A stretch of 64,000 bases of DNA from Ostreococcus lucimarinus CCE9901 (GCF_000092065.1 NC_009375.1:186001-250000), one strand, 5' to 3'; shown: positions 1 through 9,960, counted from the first letter of the stretch. The notes: generated by a model from the sequence alone, not told the origin. Translations and numbers: made by a program.

Positions 1-1032
1 ACGATGAATGGGATACAACACGATCAAGAGGTCGGGCGGTGGGGATGGAAGGATCCGTTGGCGATGTATTTGGTGCCGATTTGGAGAGACGTGTACGGGC
101 CGTCGGTGACGTACGTGCACTTGGTGCGGGATCCGCGGACGCTGCCGCTCGGGAATTTGCACGACAAGGAGCGGGATTTACAAAAGGCGTACTTTGGTCA
201 AGAGCGATGGGAGCAGTTGACGGCAAAATTTGAATCCGAGTGGGCGCATCTCTCCCAGCACCAGTCGATGACGAGCGTGAAGAAGGACGACGTGATTGAT
301 TTATTGCGCACGACGGCGTACTGGACGTCCATCAACTTTGAGCTCGGGGCGCTCATCAAGGGCCCGCTCAAGAACTACGCCACGGTGCTCCGGGCGGAGG
401 ATTTGGTGCAACCGGACATGGATCACTTCCGACGCGACGCCACCGGGAAAAAACCGGAAAAGTACCAAGCCGCGCAAAAAGTCATGCAAGAGCTCACGAC
501 GCTCCTCAAGCTCCCGGCGAAACTTTCCAACACGCTGGGAAGCCACGAACACATGAAGCAAAACCTCCGACGGTTCACGATCCACCGCGAAAAGTTCGTC
601 TACCGCACCGACTCCCCCATCATCGAAGTCCAAACCCGCATCGCCGAGAAGACGTTGGAACTCTTCGGCTACTCCGCCGACGCCGCGCTCTTCGTCTCGC
701 GGCACCCGTCGTCGAGCGAGCCCCACGGCCATCGTCTCACCCCCGAGGGCGAGTACATGCACGAGGAGCACAGGTATACTCCCGACGATTTCGAGCCCAC
801 GATCGAACCCGCGTCGGAGGGCGATCTTCCCGGCATCACCAACCACGTCCTCGGCGCTCAGCTCAAGTACACCGACCGCGTCGAGCTCGAGCGCGCCAAG
901 ACGCGCGCGCCCGACACGGAGCAATCTCGCGCCGTCGAGGCCCAGCTCATGGAGGCTAAGAAGAAGACCTTTTTGCTCGAAACCACCAAAATCGACGGCA
1001 AGTCTCTCAAGGACGTCATCGACCATCTGTGA
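1..1032 (+). CDS. Sulfotransferase-family protein, 5' partial
   Basis: The open frame runs in from the left edge, so the true N-terminus lies outside; the ATG at position 4 is probably internal. Near the visible start are WGWKDPLAMY and, shortly after, VHLVRDPR, which resemble the 3'-phosphate (PAPS) binding segment of sulfotransferases. The N-terminal P-loop-like PAPS motif is not visible, consistent with truncation. The rest is hydrophilic with no obvious membrane segment in the visible part. In this family the expected reaction is transfer of sulfate from PAPS to a glycan or other hydroxyl; the substrate cannot be read. It ends with TGA about 100 bp before the next gene on the same strand. 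Family assignment is moderate because only part of the domain is present. Confidence 0.55.
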   Translation, partial: TMNGIQHDQEVGRWGWKDPLAMYLVPIWRDVYGPSVTYVHLVRDPRTLPLGNLHDKERDLQKAYFGQERWEQLTAKFESEWAHLSQHQSMTSVKKDDVIDLLRTTAYWTSINFELGALIKGPLKNYATVLRAEDLVQPDMDHFRRDATGKKPEKYQAAQKVMQELTTLLKLPAKLSNTLGSHEHMKQNLRRFTIHREKFVYRTDSPIIEVQTRIAEKTLELFGYSADAALFVSRHPSSSEPHGHRLTPEGEYMHEEHRYTPDDFEPTIEPASEGDLPGITNHVLGAQLKYTDRVELERAKTRAPDTEQSRAVEAQLMEAKKKTFLLETTKIDGKSLKDVIDHL

Positions 1033-1135
1033 GGTGTAATTAAAACCAAACGCGCCTCGCGCGTCCCGCCGCGTCGCGAACGACCGTTCAAACCCGCGCG
1101 CTGGATGTGCGTCACATCGCGCCCGGTCGTCCGTC

Positions 1136-3355
1136 ATGGACGCCCCCGAGCTCGCGATCGCGCTGGACGAGCTCGCCATCTTACCTCCCGCGTCGCTCGC
1201 GCACGTTCCCACCCTGCGCGCCGCGCACGCCGCGCTCCGGTCGTCCCAGTGTCCCGGCGTCGCCGCCGCGCCCGCGCGCGACGTCGCCGACGCGCCCGAA
1301 CAGCTCGACGTCGACCGCCTCCACGACGTCTTCGACGCGTGCGCGCGCGCGGGGTGCGCGTCGGTGATCGCGCACTACGTCGACGAAGTGTGCCTGAGCG
1401 ACGATGGAAGGTTCTCGAGCGACGACGGCGCGGAGGCGTACGCGCGGGACGGGGCGTGCGCGAGCGCGTGGGCGCGAAGAGCGACGAGACGAGCGAGCGA
1501 AAGAGTGCACGCGAGCGCGGGAAGACCGCGAGAGGCGAGAGTGGCGGCGGTGGAGGACGCGATGCGAACGCTGGAGGCGGCGCGAAGGACGGTGGAGGCG
1601 CTGGGAGGATGGAGAGAGGACGGGGACGAGGCGAACGCGGAGCGAGAGGCGCTGCGAGCGACGGCGGATGAAGTGGTGACGAGACAGCTGCAGGCGGAGG
1701 CGCTGCTGTGGGCGGCGAGAGAGGGATTGAGTGATGCGGTGGGGGCGCGATACGGTGGACCGGCGGCGTGGGCGGGGGCGGTGCAACGGCGAAGGAGCGC
1801 GGCGGCGAACGGGGACGCGCGATTCGGAGGCGCAAACGCGACGACGTTTTTAGATGATTTACTCGCGGGGGTGGGCGAGCATCAGCCAGCGTATCCGTTC
1901 AAGACGGTGACGGATGCGGCGAAGTGCGTGTTCGTGGACGGGAGCGCGTCGCCGGCGGCGCTCGTGGCGAAGAAGTGTTTGTTTCTGTACTTTTTGCTCG
2001 ATTCCGGCTTGCCGCACGACGGGTCGCCGATGGAGTACGCGCGACAAGCGCGTATTCATCCGAGGTTGTTTCAAGAAACGCGCGCAGCGGTATTGCTCGA
2101 TGACTCAGAGAACGAGGCGTCGCTCGACGAGGCGTGCGCGCTCTTACCTCGCGTCGCGCATCCGTTGTTGCCGGTGAAGTTTATCGCGAGTTTAGCTCGA
2201 CGCGGTCGCGCGACGACGGCGTTAATGGTGGCGCGCGCGCGCGCGCCTTCGTCCTCGGACACCGAGGCCATAGGTTTAGATGTTTCAATCCGTCTCGCGT
2301 GCGGTCTCATCGCCGAGGCGTTTATCGCCGTCAGAGACGCGTTCAAGACGTTTCCCGAATTGCGCGGCGATTCAAAATCAGGCGCATACCTCGTGAGTCT
2401 GTTGTTAGATCACGGCGTCGAGAAGCTTTGCCTGGACAAGGTCCTCGAGCTTCCGTTTTACGGCGAGATGGAGAAGTTACTGCTCGACCTCTTGTGGGCG
2501 CGACGCTCGGAAGTTCCCGTGGAGACTGGAATTTTGTACTTGCTCAACCGAGGACGCGCGCTCGAGGCGTCCGAGTTGTTCTCCAAAGCCAGAAGTGAAG
2601 GGCGTTTAGAAGACGAGCACGCCGCGAAACTCGTGAAGCGAATGCAGGAGAGTTTGTCACGCTTGCCGGTGCCGCAAAAAGTACTCGTGGCGGAAGCCGC
2701 GAGGCAAAGAGGCGACGACGACGCCTTGTTGGCTCGCTCGCTCGTCGTGCGGGACGCATCGGAGGACGCTTTGGCCACCACCGCGAGCGCACTGTTGATC
2801 GATGAAGTCAAGGAATTCGAGGCCGTGTTGAAGAGCGAAGACGCCGCCGTCGGCATCTTGCCGTTTCTCAAACCACCCATCGAACTTGCGCGCGAGCGGC
2901 GAGAGCCGTCGATCGACAGCGCGACGGCGGCGTTGGCCACGACGATGTTGGTAAGCCCGGGCAAACCTTTGACGTTCGTTCGACCGCACGACGCGAAGGC
3001 CGATCGTCGCAGCGCGCTCGAACGCGGTCCGTCGTCCTCACCCGCTGGCATCAAATCTCTGATGACTCCGTCGGGCGCGCGAACTTCGAGCTACACGGTT
3101 CCCGAACCGACCATGTACGCCTCACCGTTCGGTGCGCGTCGTCGACCATCACTGGACGAGCCCACCGTCGCACCGCCGCCGAAGGATCACACCGCGTCTT
3201 TGCTGTTCGGCGCGCGTCCGACGCCGCTTCCCGGCGGAGACTTCCCATCCTTCCTCTCGCCCGCGCCCAAGCGCGCCGCGCGTGCATCGACGCGCGACGA
3301 ACGCGGCGATCCCTCCGACTCTCCTCGGCGTCGAAGCTCACGACTCGCGAAATAA
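1136..3355 (+). CDS. HOS1: HOS1 homologue with ELYS-like domain
   Basis: 739 residues. Residues about 60-130 (containing LDVDRLHDVF and IAHYVDEVC) match the region after the RING finger of plant HOS1. Residues about 230-520 form a helical stretch like the ELYS domain of nucleoporin ELYS and HOS1 (FLLDSGLPHDGSPMEYARQ, then DEACALLP and TALMVARAR). Plant HOS1 sits at the nuclear pore, acts in mRNA export and cold/flowering control, and has been described as an E3 ligase. Here the residues before position 60 contain no cysteine/histidine array, so the RING finger is missing. The C-terminal 170 residues are basic and Ser/Pro-rich, ending RRRSSRLAK, which suggests chromatin or nuclear targeting. 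A nuclear pore-associated role is inferred from the family. Confidence 0.72.
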   Translation: MDAPELAIALDELAILPPASLAHVPTLRAAHAALRSSQCPGVAAAPARDVADAPEQLDVDRLHDVFDACARAGCASVIAHYVDEVCLSDDGRFSSDDGAEAYARDGACASAWARRATRRASERVHASAGRPREARVAAVEDAMRTLEAARRTVEALGGWREDGDEANAEREALRATADEVVTRQLQAEALLWAAREGLSDAVGARYGGPAAWAGAVQRRRSAAANGDARFGGANATTFLDDLLAGVGEHQPAYPFKTVTDAAKCVFVDGSASPAALVAKKCLFLYFLLDSGLPHDGSPMEYARQARIHPRLFQETRAAVLLDDSENEASLDEACALLPRVAHPLLPVKFIASLARRGRATTALMVARARAPSSSDTEAIGLDVSIRLACGLIAEAFIAVRDAFKTFPELRGDSKSGAYLVSLLLDHGVEKLCLDKVLELPFYGEMEKLLLDLLWARRSEVPVETGILYLLNRGRALEASELFSKARSEGRLEDEHAAKLVKRMQESLSRLPVPQKVLVAEAARQRGDDDALLARSLVVRDASEDALATTASALLIDEVKEFEAVLKSEDAAVGILPFLKPPIELARERREPSIDSATAALATTMLVSPGKPLTFVRPHDAKADRRSALERGPSSSPAGIKSLMTPSGARTSSYTVPEPTMYASPFGARRRPSLDEPTVAPPPKDHTASLLFGARPTPLPGGDFPSFLSPAPKRAARASTRDERGDPSDSPRRRSSRLAK

Positions 3356-3569
3356 CGATCGATCGACTGTATTTGAAACGTTTCCATTCGACGCGCGCGT
3401 TCCCGCCCGACCGCGCGAACCGCCCGACCGACGCGCGAACCGTCGCGGTTCCGTCTCGCGCTCTGGGCAACGGTCAGTGCGCGGGACATCGCCAGACGCC
3501 GACGCGCGCGCGGCGCGTCCGCGACGCGGCTCGCGTCGAACGAAAGAAAGCGCATCGTGGCGTCGTCAC

Positions 3570-6278
3570 ATGCCGTCGCGCGCGAGAGACGTCGCGCGAA
3601 CGACGCGCGACGTCGCCGCGAAAGAGATTGGATTGTTGAGCTCTGGAGCCACCACCGCGGAGCGAAGTTTTTGGGACGTCGTCGGCGCCGCCGTCGTTTC
3701 CGCGGACGATGACGACGCTTCGCGAGAGGACTCGAACGCGCCGCTGCGCGCGGGAAGCTGCGTGGCGATGTACGCGCTCGGGGCGAGGGAAGGACGAGGG
3801 ATGTACGCGGCGCGGGACGGCGGCGGTCGGTCGACGCGCGCGAACGACGCGCCGGCGGCGACGGAGGGGAAGCGCGCGCTGGAGTTTTCGTGCGCGACGC
3901 TTCGGCGAGACGGAGTTTCAACGTCGACGTCGGCGAGTGGGGGTGGCGCGGACATCGATTCGTTGATGCTCACGGCGAGAGACGCGTCGACGCAGTTGGT
4001 GGTGCTGAGATTTGGCGAATTCTACGGGTTTCGTTCGCACGCGGCGGGGGGGAAGCTTTTGCAAGCGAGACGCAAGGCTGCGAGCGAGCTGTGCTTTTAC
4101 AACTACAACTTTGGAGTGTGCGAACAATGGGAACTGGTGAGCGTCGATCACGAGCGTGCGACGTACGGACGGGCGATGCTGTTTAGGAATAGACGCTTCG
4201 AGCACGTGACGATCAACGCCGCGGTGGTGGAGGTGCCGAAGGAGTTTTTGCCAAAGTATGCGTTGGATGATATGAGTCTCTACGACGATGATTTGGCGTA
4301 CGTGGAATATGGGACGTCGTACTACGGCAGTGACACGGAATCCGAATCGTCGGTGCTCAATCTAAAACCTTTGGCGGCGCCACCGAGTCCGAGCGCCGCA
4401 GCAAACGCGTCGCCGTCGAAGCCAAAATCGAAACAGAAGCGAGTCGAACAGCAACCCGTGTTGATCGAGCCACCGAAACCGGCCGAGTCTGCACCAAGTT
4501 GGCTTTCCGCCGCCATAGTAGAAAAGTGGACGCGCATATTCAAAGACGAAATTGAAATCCGTCGCGGTGTGGAGCGGGAGCTGGAAGGTTTGCGAGAAGA
4601 GCTGAAAATAGTGGAGAAGAGCTGGATGAACTCGGTACAAACGGTACAGTTAGAGTTTGAGTCTATCAACAATGAAGCTTTGAAGACAATGCGCAAGACG
4701 ATGCAGCAAAAGATGCGAAAGCGCGTTCAAGCGGTTCAGGTGAAAGCGATAGAGCGCATGACGCGGACGTCTGCACGCGCGTTCAGGGATGAAACTTTTA
4801 AAAGGTGGAGAGCGTTTGCGGATAAGGAACGTCGAAAGCGCGTCGGCGTCGTTCGGTTCTTATTACGGGCTGATAGACGAGGTCTCGGCGCGGCGTTTGA
4901 TGCTTGGAAGAATTACGCGAACACTCGAAAGTTGAAGCGCGAGAGGGACGCGCTGTTGAGCGCGAGGCGACGCGAGAGTCTTGCTCGACAATTCTTTGAT
5001 AGATGGAAGTCGTGTGCTTCGGAATCAAATCAAACGCGTCGAATAGCCGCGAGGGCGCATAGACGTGCGTTGACTGATAAATCCAGAGAGCTGAAGCAAA
5101 AAGTGTTCGTATCGTGGTATTTGTACGCGAAACGAGGGAAGCATGTCGCAAAGATTCAGCGTCTCGCGGTGCACAAGATGCGTGAGCGTCTGATGTTTGA
5201 CGCGTTTGAGTGTTGGAAGAACCGAGCGGAAGAGAGAAAAAGTTTCACTCAACGTCTGATGCGGACGTTCGCGCGCTGGGATAACCGCACCGCATGCGCA
5301 GCGTTTTTGAAGTGGAAAGAAGTCGTGGACGATTCACGTCATGCAAAGAAGACGTACAACGGCGTGTTACTGTGCTGGAACAAGGACTCACGCAAGACGC
5401 TGACGAAGCTTCACTTTTTCGCATGGAGAACGACTGCTCGATTCGTACGGGTGCATCGCGAAAAGATGTATGCCGTCACGCGGGAACGCATGAAAAATAA
5501 CACAACGCGAATCGTCTTCCATAATTGGAAAATGCTGAGTGCGCGACGGCAGCGCGAGGAACAACATCAGAGAGGCGTCGTGCACGCGATGGCGTCGTTG
5601 CGGTTCAAATATATTCGAGCGAATTTCGACGCTTGGCGATCACAAACGATCAAGTCTGCGTTCCGTAAACACACTGTCTCAAAGTTTATGAACAAACTAC
5701 GTCGTTACGAACTGTTGAGAGCGTTCCAAGGCTGGAGATACCGCACGCATACGTTGAGAACGCAGAGACGAAGCGTAGCGGCGACGCTAACGAGATGGCG
5801 TCAACGTGTGTTGTTGAGTTCGTGGAACCAATGGAAGTTCGCCACTCAAGAGCACTCTAAGTTGATCGCTGTGAGCGCGTTAGCCATCTTTAACCGCCAA
5901 CGACAGTCTCGACTGCGCCGAAGTTTCGCGATTTGGCGCGGCATGTGGCGGGCGCAAATGGTCGCTCTCGTCAAGATGCGCGCGTCGCACCAGTTCGCCA
6001 CGCGTAATCATTACTTCACACGTTGGCGGAACGCGATTCGGCAGCGCGAAGAGATGCAACGAATGGTTGTTAGCAAGCGCGTGACTCATAACTTGTTCCT
6101 CGATTGGTATTGGGAAACGTTCGGCGAGCAGTTCACACGGCTCATCGAAGGCAACGATACAGACGAGTATCAGACTTTAGTTCGCGTGGACGATCCTGAG
6201 GTGGAACTATTCCACACGCCCTTGCGAACGCCTGAAAAGGTGTTCTGGAGTCCACCGAAACCGCGTAGGATTTTATAG
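3570..6278 (+). CDS. Sfi1-type centrin-binding repeat protein
   Basis: The frame is open from 3132, but that part overlaps the HOS1 homologue; the ATG at 3570 is the first after it and gives 902 residues. Residues about 405-830 hold some 14 repeats of the form hydrophobic-hydrophobic-x-x-W-(K/R), such as FKRWRAF, AFDAWKNY, FFDRWKS, AFECWKNR, NFDAWRS and YFTRWRN, the signature of Sfi1, whose long helix binds a row of centrins at spindle poles or basal bodies. A coiled coil precedes them (about 330-400). Residues about 125-215 (GFRSHAAGGKLLQAR, then CEQWELVS) resemble one beta-trefoil repeat of fascin-like actin cross-linkers; this is weaker. Likely acts at the spindle pole or a centrin structure. 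Confidence 0.78.
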   Translation: MPSRARDVARTTRDVAAKEIGLLSSGATTAERSFWDVVGAAVVSADDDDASREDSNAPLRAGSCVAMYALGAREGRGMYAARDGGGRSTRANDAPAATEGKRALEFSCATLRRDGVSTSTSASGGGADIDSLMLTARDASTQLVVLRFGEFYGFRSHAAGGKLLQARRKAASELCFYNYNFGVCEQWELVSVDHERATYGRAMLFRNRRFEHVTINAAVVEVPKEFLPKYALDDMSLYDDDLAYVEYGTSYYGSDTESESSVLNLKPLAAPPSPSAAANASPSKPKSKQKRVEQQPVLIEPPKPAESAPSWLSAAIVEKWTRIFKDEIEIRRGVERELEGLREELKIVEKSWMNSVQTVQLEFESINNEALKTMRKTMQQKMRKRVQAVQVKAIERMTRTSARAFRDETFKRWRAFADKERRKRVGVVRFLLRADRRGLGAAFDAWKNYANTRKLKRERDALLSARRRESLARQFFDRWKSCASESNQTRRIAARAHRRALTDKSRELKQKVFVSWYLYAKRGKHVAKIQRLAVHKMRERLMFDAFECWKNRAEERKSFTQRLMRTFARWDNRTACAAFLKWKEVVDDSRHAKKTYNGVLLCWNKDSRKTLTKLHFFAWRTTARFVRVHREKMYAVTRERMKNNTTRIVFHNWKMLSARRQREEQHQRGVVHAMASLRFKYIRANFDAWRSQTIKSAFRKHTVSKFMNKLRRYELLRAFQGWRYRTHTLRTQRRSVAATLTRWRQRVLLSSWNQWKFATQEHSKLIAVSALAIFNRQRQSRLRRSFAIWRGMWRAQMVALVKMRASHQFATRNHYFTRWRNAIRQREEMQRMVVSKRVTHNLFLDWYWETFGEQFTRLIEGNDTDEYQTLVRVDDPEVELFHTPLRTPEKVFWSPPKPRRIL

Positions 6279-6321
6279 TACATAATATTTGCGCGTTAAA
6301 AAATCATAAAATCTGAATCCG

Positions 6322-7272
6322 TCATTCATCCGTCGAACGGAAACTCTCCGACGTGCTCTCGACGACTCTTGTCATCGCCGTCGATACCTGCTTGCTCGCG
6401 AGCGCAATCTTTCCCACGATTTCTGCTAGATCTCGTCCTTTAGATTCACCGTTGGCCGCGCCTTGCAGTTGCGTCGACAGTTTTGCCGCGCTCTCCGTCG
6501 TTTCCTTCGCCGCTGAGATTGCCTCTGTGAGGGCGTTCTTCCGCCGCGCCTTTTCCGCCGCGCTCAAATTCTTCGCGTCTTCGTCAAACGCACCATCGTC
6601 TAAATAAATGCCCACGCTCTGCATGACTAGCCCGAGCTCAAGCGACAAACGCCTGACGTACTCAGTCGCATCGTCTCCCAAATCCCGAAAATCCTTCGTC
6701 GGATCTTTCATCTTTGCCGTGAAATCGTTTACGAGCGACTCGACGTACTCCGTCGCATCCAATTTCGACAACGCCTCCCGCGTTTCCGCCGCCAACGCCT
6801 CCACCTCTCGCGCGCTCTCTTCCATCGCTTGCAGCGTCTCCGGTAGCTCCTTCGCAGTGTTTTTCGCTAACGCCTCCACTTCATTCGCCGCGCTTTCCGC
6901 CGCCGTCGCCGCCGCGTCGACGCTCGCGCTCAGCTCCCGCAGCGACCGCACGAGCGGCGCCACCGCGCCCACCGTCGTCAGCAGCGCCGCGCCGGCGGCG
7001 GCAAATGCGAACGACGTGACGTCGCGCCCGGCGACGGCGACGAGCGGCGGTTTCGGCGCCGCACGCGACGACGCCGTCGACGTTTGCGTCGTCGACCGCG
7101 ACGGCGGCGCCCAGCGGCCGGCGGCGTTCGCGCGCGCGCTGTGGCGCGTTGCGCGTCGAACGTTCGCGTTGCGCGTCGAGCGCGCGCGAACGCTCGGACG
7201 CGAAGCGAACGAAGCGCTCGACGCGAGACGCATGCGCACCGAGGCGTGAAGGTCGCGCGATTGTGGCGTCAC
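6322..7272 (-). CDS. Putative plastid membrane-anchored coiled-coil protein
   Basis: 316 residues, function unknown. The first 75 or so are rich in Arg, Ser, Thr and Ala with hardly any acidic residue, as in algal plastid transit peptides. One hydrophobic segment follows (about 85-110, FAFAAAGAALLTTVGA), then a long alanine/glutamate-rich helix (about 110-200) that should form a coiled coil, with a conserved-looking core LGDDATEYVRRLSLELG near 200. The layout (transit peptide, one membrane span, soluble coiled coil) resembles thylakoid or envelope scaffold proteins, but I recognise no named family. Convergent with the Sfi1 gene (44 bp between stops). Confidence 0.62.
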   Translation of the reverse strand: MTPQSRDLHASVRMRLASSASFASRPSVRARSTRNANVRRATRHSARANAAGRWAPPSRSTTQTSTASSRAAPKPPLVAVAGRDVTSFAFAAAGAALLTTVGAVAPLVRSLRELSASVDAAATAAESAANEVEALAKNTAKELPETLQAMEESAREVEALAAETREALSKLDATEYVESLVNDFTAKMKDPTKDFRDLGDDATEYVRRLSLELGLVMQSVGIYLDDGAFDEDAKNLSAAEKARRKNALTEAISAAKETTESAAKLSTQLQGAANGESKGRDLAEIVGKIALASKQVSTAMTRVVESTSESFRSTDE

Positions 7273-7317
7273 CAGCCGCGGGGACGCGACGACTCGCGAG
7301 ACTAAACAATCAATGCG

Positions 7318-8880
7318 TTACAAGCTACGGTCGATCGCCTTGAGAGCGTCGGCTGTGGAGACAAACTTTTCTCGTGGTTTTCCGCGCGCAGCGCCGCGCT
7401 CGCGCTCGAGGCGATCGATTTGAATCCAGTCGGCGGCGCGCACGACGCGGACGCCGCGCTTCTCGAGGAGGCGGTCGACGCCGTCCTCGACAGGATCGGG
7501 AGGTGGGGCGACGGCGAAATCGGCAGCCATTTTTGCGATAGTTTCGTCGGCACACGTGAGATTGGTGCCGATGATTCCTGTTGGTCCGCGTTTGAGCCAG
7601 CCGGTGACGTAGAGACGAGGAATGGTATCGGCGGAATCCGCCGAGACGGCGACGGCGCCGTACGCGTTTGGCACAACGCGATTCTTTTCGTCGAATGGCA
7701 GTCGCAATTGAGTCAAGGATTCGTCTTTGACGGTCATTTGAATCGGTTCTGCACGATATCCCACTGAACGCAGCGCTAAGGCGGTGGGAACCATCTCCGT
7801 TTCGCCAGATGCGATGGATTTTCGCGCGCCGGCGGCGCCGACGAGTTCGTTCCTACCGAGCTTCATCCAACTCAACACACCATTTTCACCCCCGAACGCT
7901 AGTGGACTTGCGAGAAATCGCACATTGAGTATTTTTGTGCATCCATCCTCGCTCGCACACTCCCCTGCGGTCTTTCTCTTGACGAACGCCTCGTGCGCTC
8001 GCCGCCGCGGTCTGTTCTCCGCCAACTCGGCTTCGTCTTCGGGCTCCAGCGTGAGGTTCTCGTCCGAAATCACCACTCTTACGTTCCGCAAATTCAACAG
8101 CTCGCGCAACTCCTTCGGTGAAAATGAAGCTTGCGCTACCCCGCGTCGCCCGATCACGGACACGGCGCGCACGGGATGGGCGCGCAGCACCTCCAGCGCG
8201 TGCTCGCAAATATCCGTCCCCGCGAGCGCATCCGCGTCTCGTAACAACACCCGCGCGCAATCGATGGCGACGTTCCCGACCCCGATCACCGCCACGTGTG
8301 CATCACCATCACGACTACGCAAAGCCTCCACTACCGCCGCGTGCGTCGCGCTCTGCGGCCCGTGTTCGGGATCGCCGTTGAACCACGCGACGAACTCTCT
8401 CGCTCCGAGCACGCCTCGGTGTTCGCCCTCTCCCGGTACCTCCAAACGTCTGTCTCCGCTCGTCCCGCACGCGAGCACGACGCCGTGGTAGCTATCATAA
8501 AGTTCTCCTAAACTCACGTCTCGCCCGAGTTGGACGTTGCCGTAAAACGCGACGTCGTCTCGCGTCGTGAGCGTTTCATGAAACTTGTTCGTCACGAGCT
8601 TCGTCTCCGCGTGGTCGGGCGCGACACCGTAGCGCACCAAACCGAATGGCGCGGGGTAGCGTTCGAACACGTCTACTTTTGCGCCATCGAACGTCTTCGT
8701 GAGCGCCAAGACGGCGTACATGCCCGCGGGACCGCTGCCGACGACGGCGAATCGCCGCGGACTCGGCCCGGCGGCGGATGAGGATGCGCGAAGCGCGAGC
8801 GCGTGCGGAAGATCTACGCGCGCGCACGACGCGTGTGCATCGCGTGCGAACGTCGCGAGACGTCGCGCGAGTCGCGACAT
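7318..8880 (-). CDS. FDXR: NADPH:adrenodoxin/ferredoxin oxidoreductase, mitochondrial
   Basis: 520 residues, normal length for the family. After a basic presequence of about 42 residues comes the FAD-binding motif VVGSGPAGMYA (about 47-57), then RYPAPFGLVRYGVAPDH, the family hallmark, and the NADP-binding segment IGVGNVAIDCARVL (about 200). The C-terminal GWLKRGPTGIIGTN is also diagnostic. It passes electrons from NADPH to a mitochondrial [2Fe-2S] ferredoxin used in Fe-S cluster assembly and related reactions. The start at 8880 gives a mitochondria-type presequence directly before the FAD domain. Confidence in function is high; organelle is inferred from the family and presequence. Confidence 0.95.
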   Translation of the reverse strand: MSRLARRLATFARDAHASCARVDLPHALALRASSSAAGPSPRRFAVVGSGPAGMYAVLALTKTFDGAKVDVFERYPAPFGLVRYGVAPDHAETKLVTNKFHETLTTRDDVAFYGNVQLGRDVSLGELYDSYHGVVLACGTSGDRRLEVPGEGEHRGVLGAREFVAWFNGDPEHGPQSATHAAVVEALRSRDGDAHVAVIGVGNVAIDCARVLLRDADALAGTDICEHALEVLRAHPVRAVSVIGRRGVAQASFSPKELRELLNLRNVRVVISDENLTLEPEDEAELAENRPRRRAHEAFVKRKTAGECASEDGCTKILNVRFLASPLAFGGENGVLSWMKLGRNELVGAAGARKSIASGETEMVPTALALRSVGYRAEPIQMTVKDESLTQLRLPFDEKNRVVPNAYGAVAVSADSADTIPRLYVTGWLKRGPTGIIGTNLTCADETIAKMAADFAVAPPPDPVEDGVDRLLEKRGVRVVRAADWIQIDRLERERGAARGKPREKFVSTADALKAIDRSL

Positions 8881-9178
8881 GACGCACGCCGACGCGCACG
8901 CGCGGGACTCTGACGCCCATCACGCGGCGCGCGAGCCCAACCGTCGAATCGGCGAGACTGCGAAACGTTCCAAGCCCAATAATCAACGCGCATCTACATC
9001 GAAAATCAAAATCATCATCACAAACAGAAGAAACAACACAAATCAAACAAGCGAGCGAGCAAGCAACCCAGCGCCGTTTCACTCTAAATCATTTCACGCG
9101 TATCGTTGAGCGGGACGCTGCTCGCGTCGTTTGCGCGCGGCGTAGTATACAAAAGGGCGCGCGGGGCATTCCTCGACG

Positions 9179-9960
9179 TCACGCATAATACTTTTCTTGT
9201 CCTAGCCCATCGCAACTCACTTTACGATATTTGACGTCGACGATGCCGCGGTGCCTGATCGCGATGGAATCGAACGCCGCGTAGCTCAAATCAAAGTGGC
9301 GCGCGTTTTGTTCGCCACCGCAGCACCATCGTTGATTACTGACGCGTGAACACGTGTTCGTCAGTCTCGAGCGCGCGCCGCAAAAGATTGATCGAATTTT
9401 TATCGATCGAGAAATTGCGACACCGACGAATTTCCTCACCTCGGATTTGGATGGCCACACGGGCAACTGTCTGTGATTAGCACTGTGATCGATTTCTCGC
9501 CGTCGCCGTTCGCGCAGCCCGCCCACGGGCCGAGCGCGCTGTCGGCCAGTCCTCGCTGCCGACCCGCGACGCACATCACTTCATAACACGCGCCGCACTC
9601 GTCCGTGAGCCCGTGATCGTATCCACCTGCGCAGTTTATGTTTTCAGAGTTGAAATTCCACGCAGCAGCGTCGGTGTTCAACGTACCGTCGGTATTCAAC
9701 GCGGCCACGTAGTGACTCGGAATGTTCGAGCCGTATTTACAGCTCCCGGTATAAATCGACATGCCGTCGGGGCCTGGACCATTCGGTCCGCCGTACCACG
9801 TGGCCGTCCCGCCTTCGCGCCAACCGAGTCCGTCTTCCGCGCGCGCGGCGCCGCGCCGCGACGAGGCGAGCGCAAACGCGAACGCCAGAAGATGCGTGGT
9901 TCGGGACGCGCGCGGCGCGCGACGGGCGGTGCGAGTGGCGAAATCGCGATTGGGAGGCAT
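9179..9960 (-). CDS. Expansin-like (DPBB domain) secreted protein, two exons
   Basis: Joined from 9960-9440 and 9338-9179 (minus strand), 226 residues. Exon 1 ends AG|GTGAGG and the 101-nt intron has a CTGAC branch site and a CAG acceptor; without splicing the frame stops at 9436. Joining restores the expansin order: GGTATWYGG near residue 50, cysteines in CGACYEVMC and CPCGHPN, then HFDLSYAAFDSIA and GIVDVKYRKVSC. HFD is the conserved expansin motif in the double-psi beta-barrel. A signal peptide is likely (LLAFAFALAS, cleavage near ARA-ED). The C-terminal CBM63-type domain of plant expansins is absent, so it is closer to the single-domain expansin-like or GH45-related proteins. Acts outside the cell on a polysaccharide; the target is unknown. 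Confidence 0.82.

Noticed and set aside
3132-3569. Upstream extension of the Sfi1-repeat protein frame
   Set aside because: It overlaps the 3' end of the HOS1 homologue in another frame and reads as Arg/Pro low-complexity; the ATG at 3570 is the first after it.
6608-7249. 213-codon frame opposite the plastid coiled-coil gene
   Set aside because: Exact antisense shadow in GC-rich DNA; Ser/Ala-biased with no domain.
9147-9156. TATA-like GTATACAAAA
   Set aside because: No gene starts downstream on that strand at a sensible distance; it lies between a 3' end and an upstream region.
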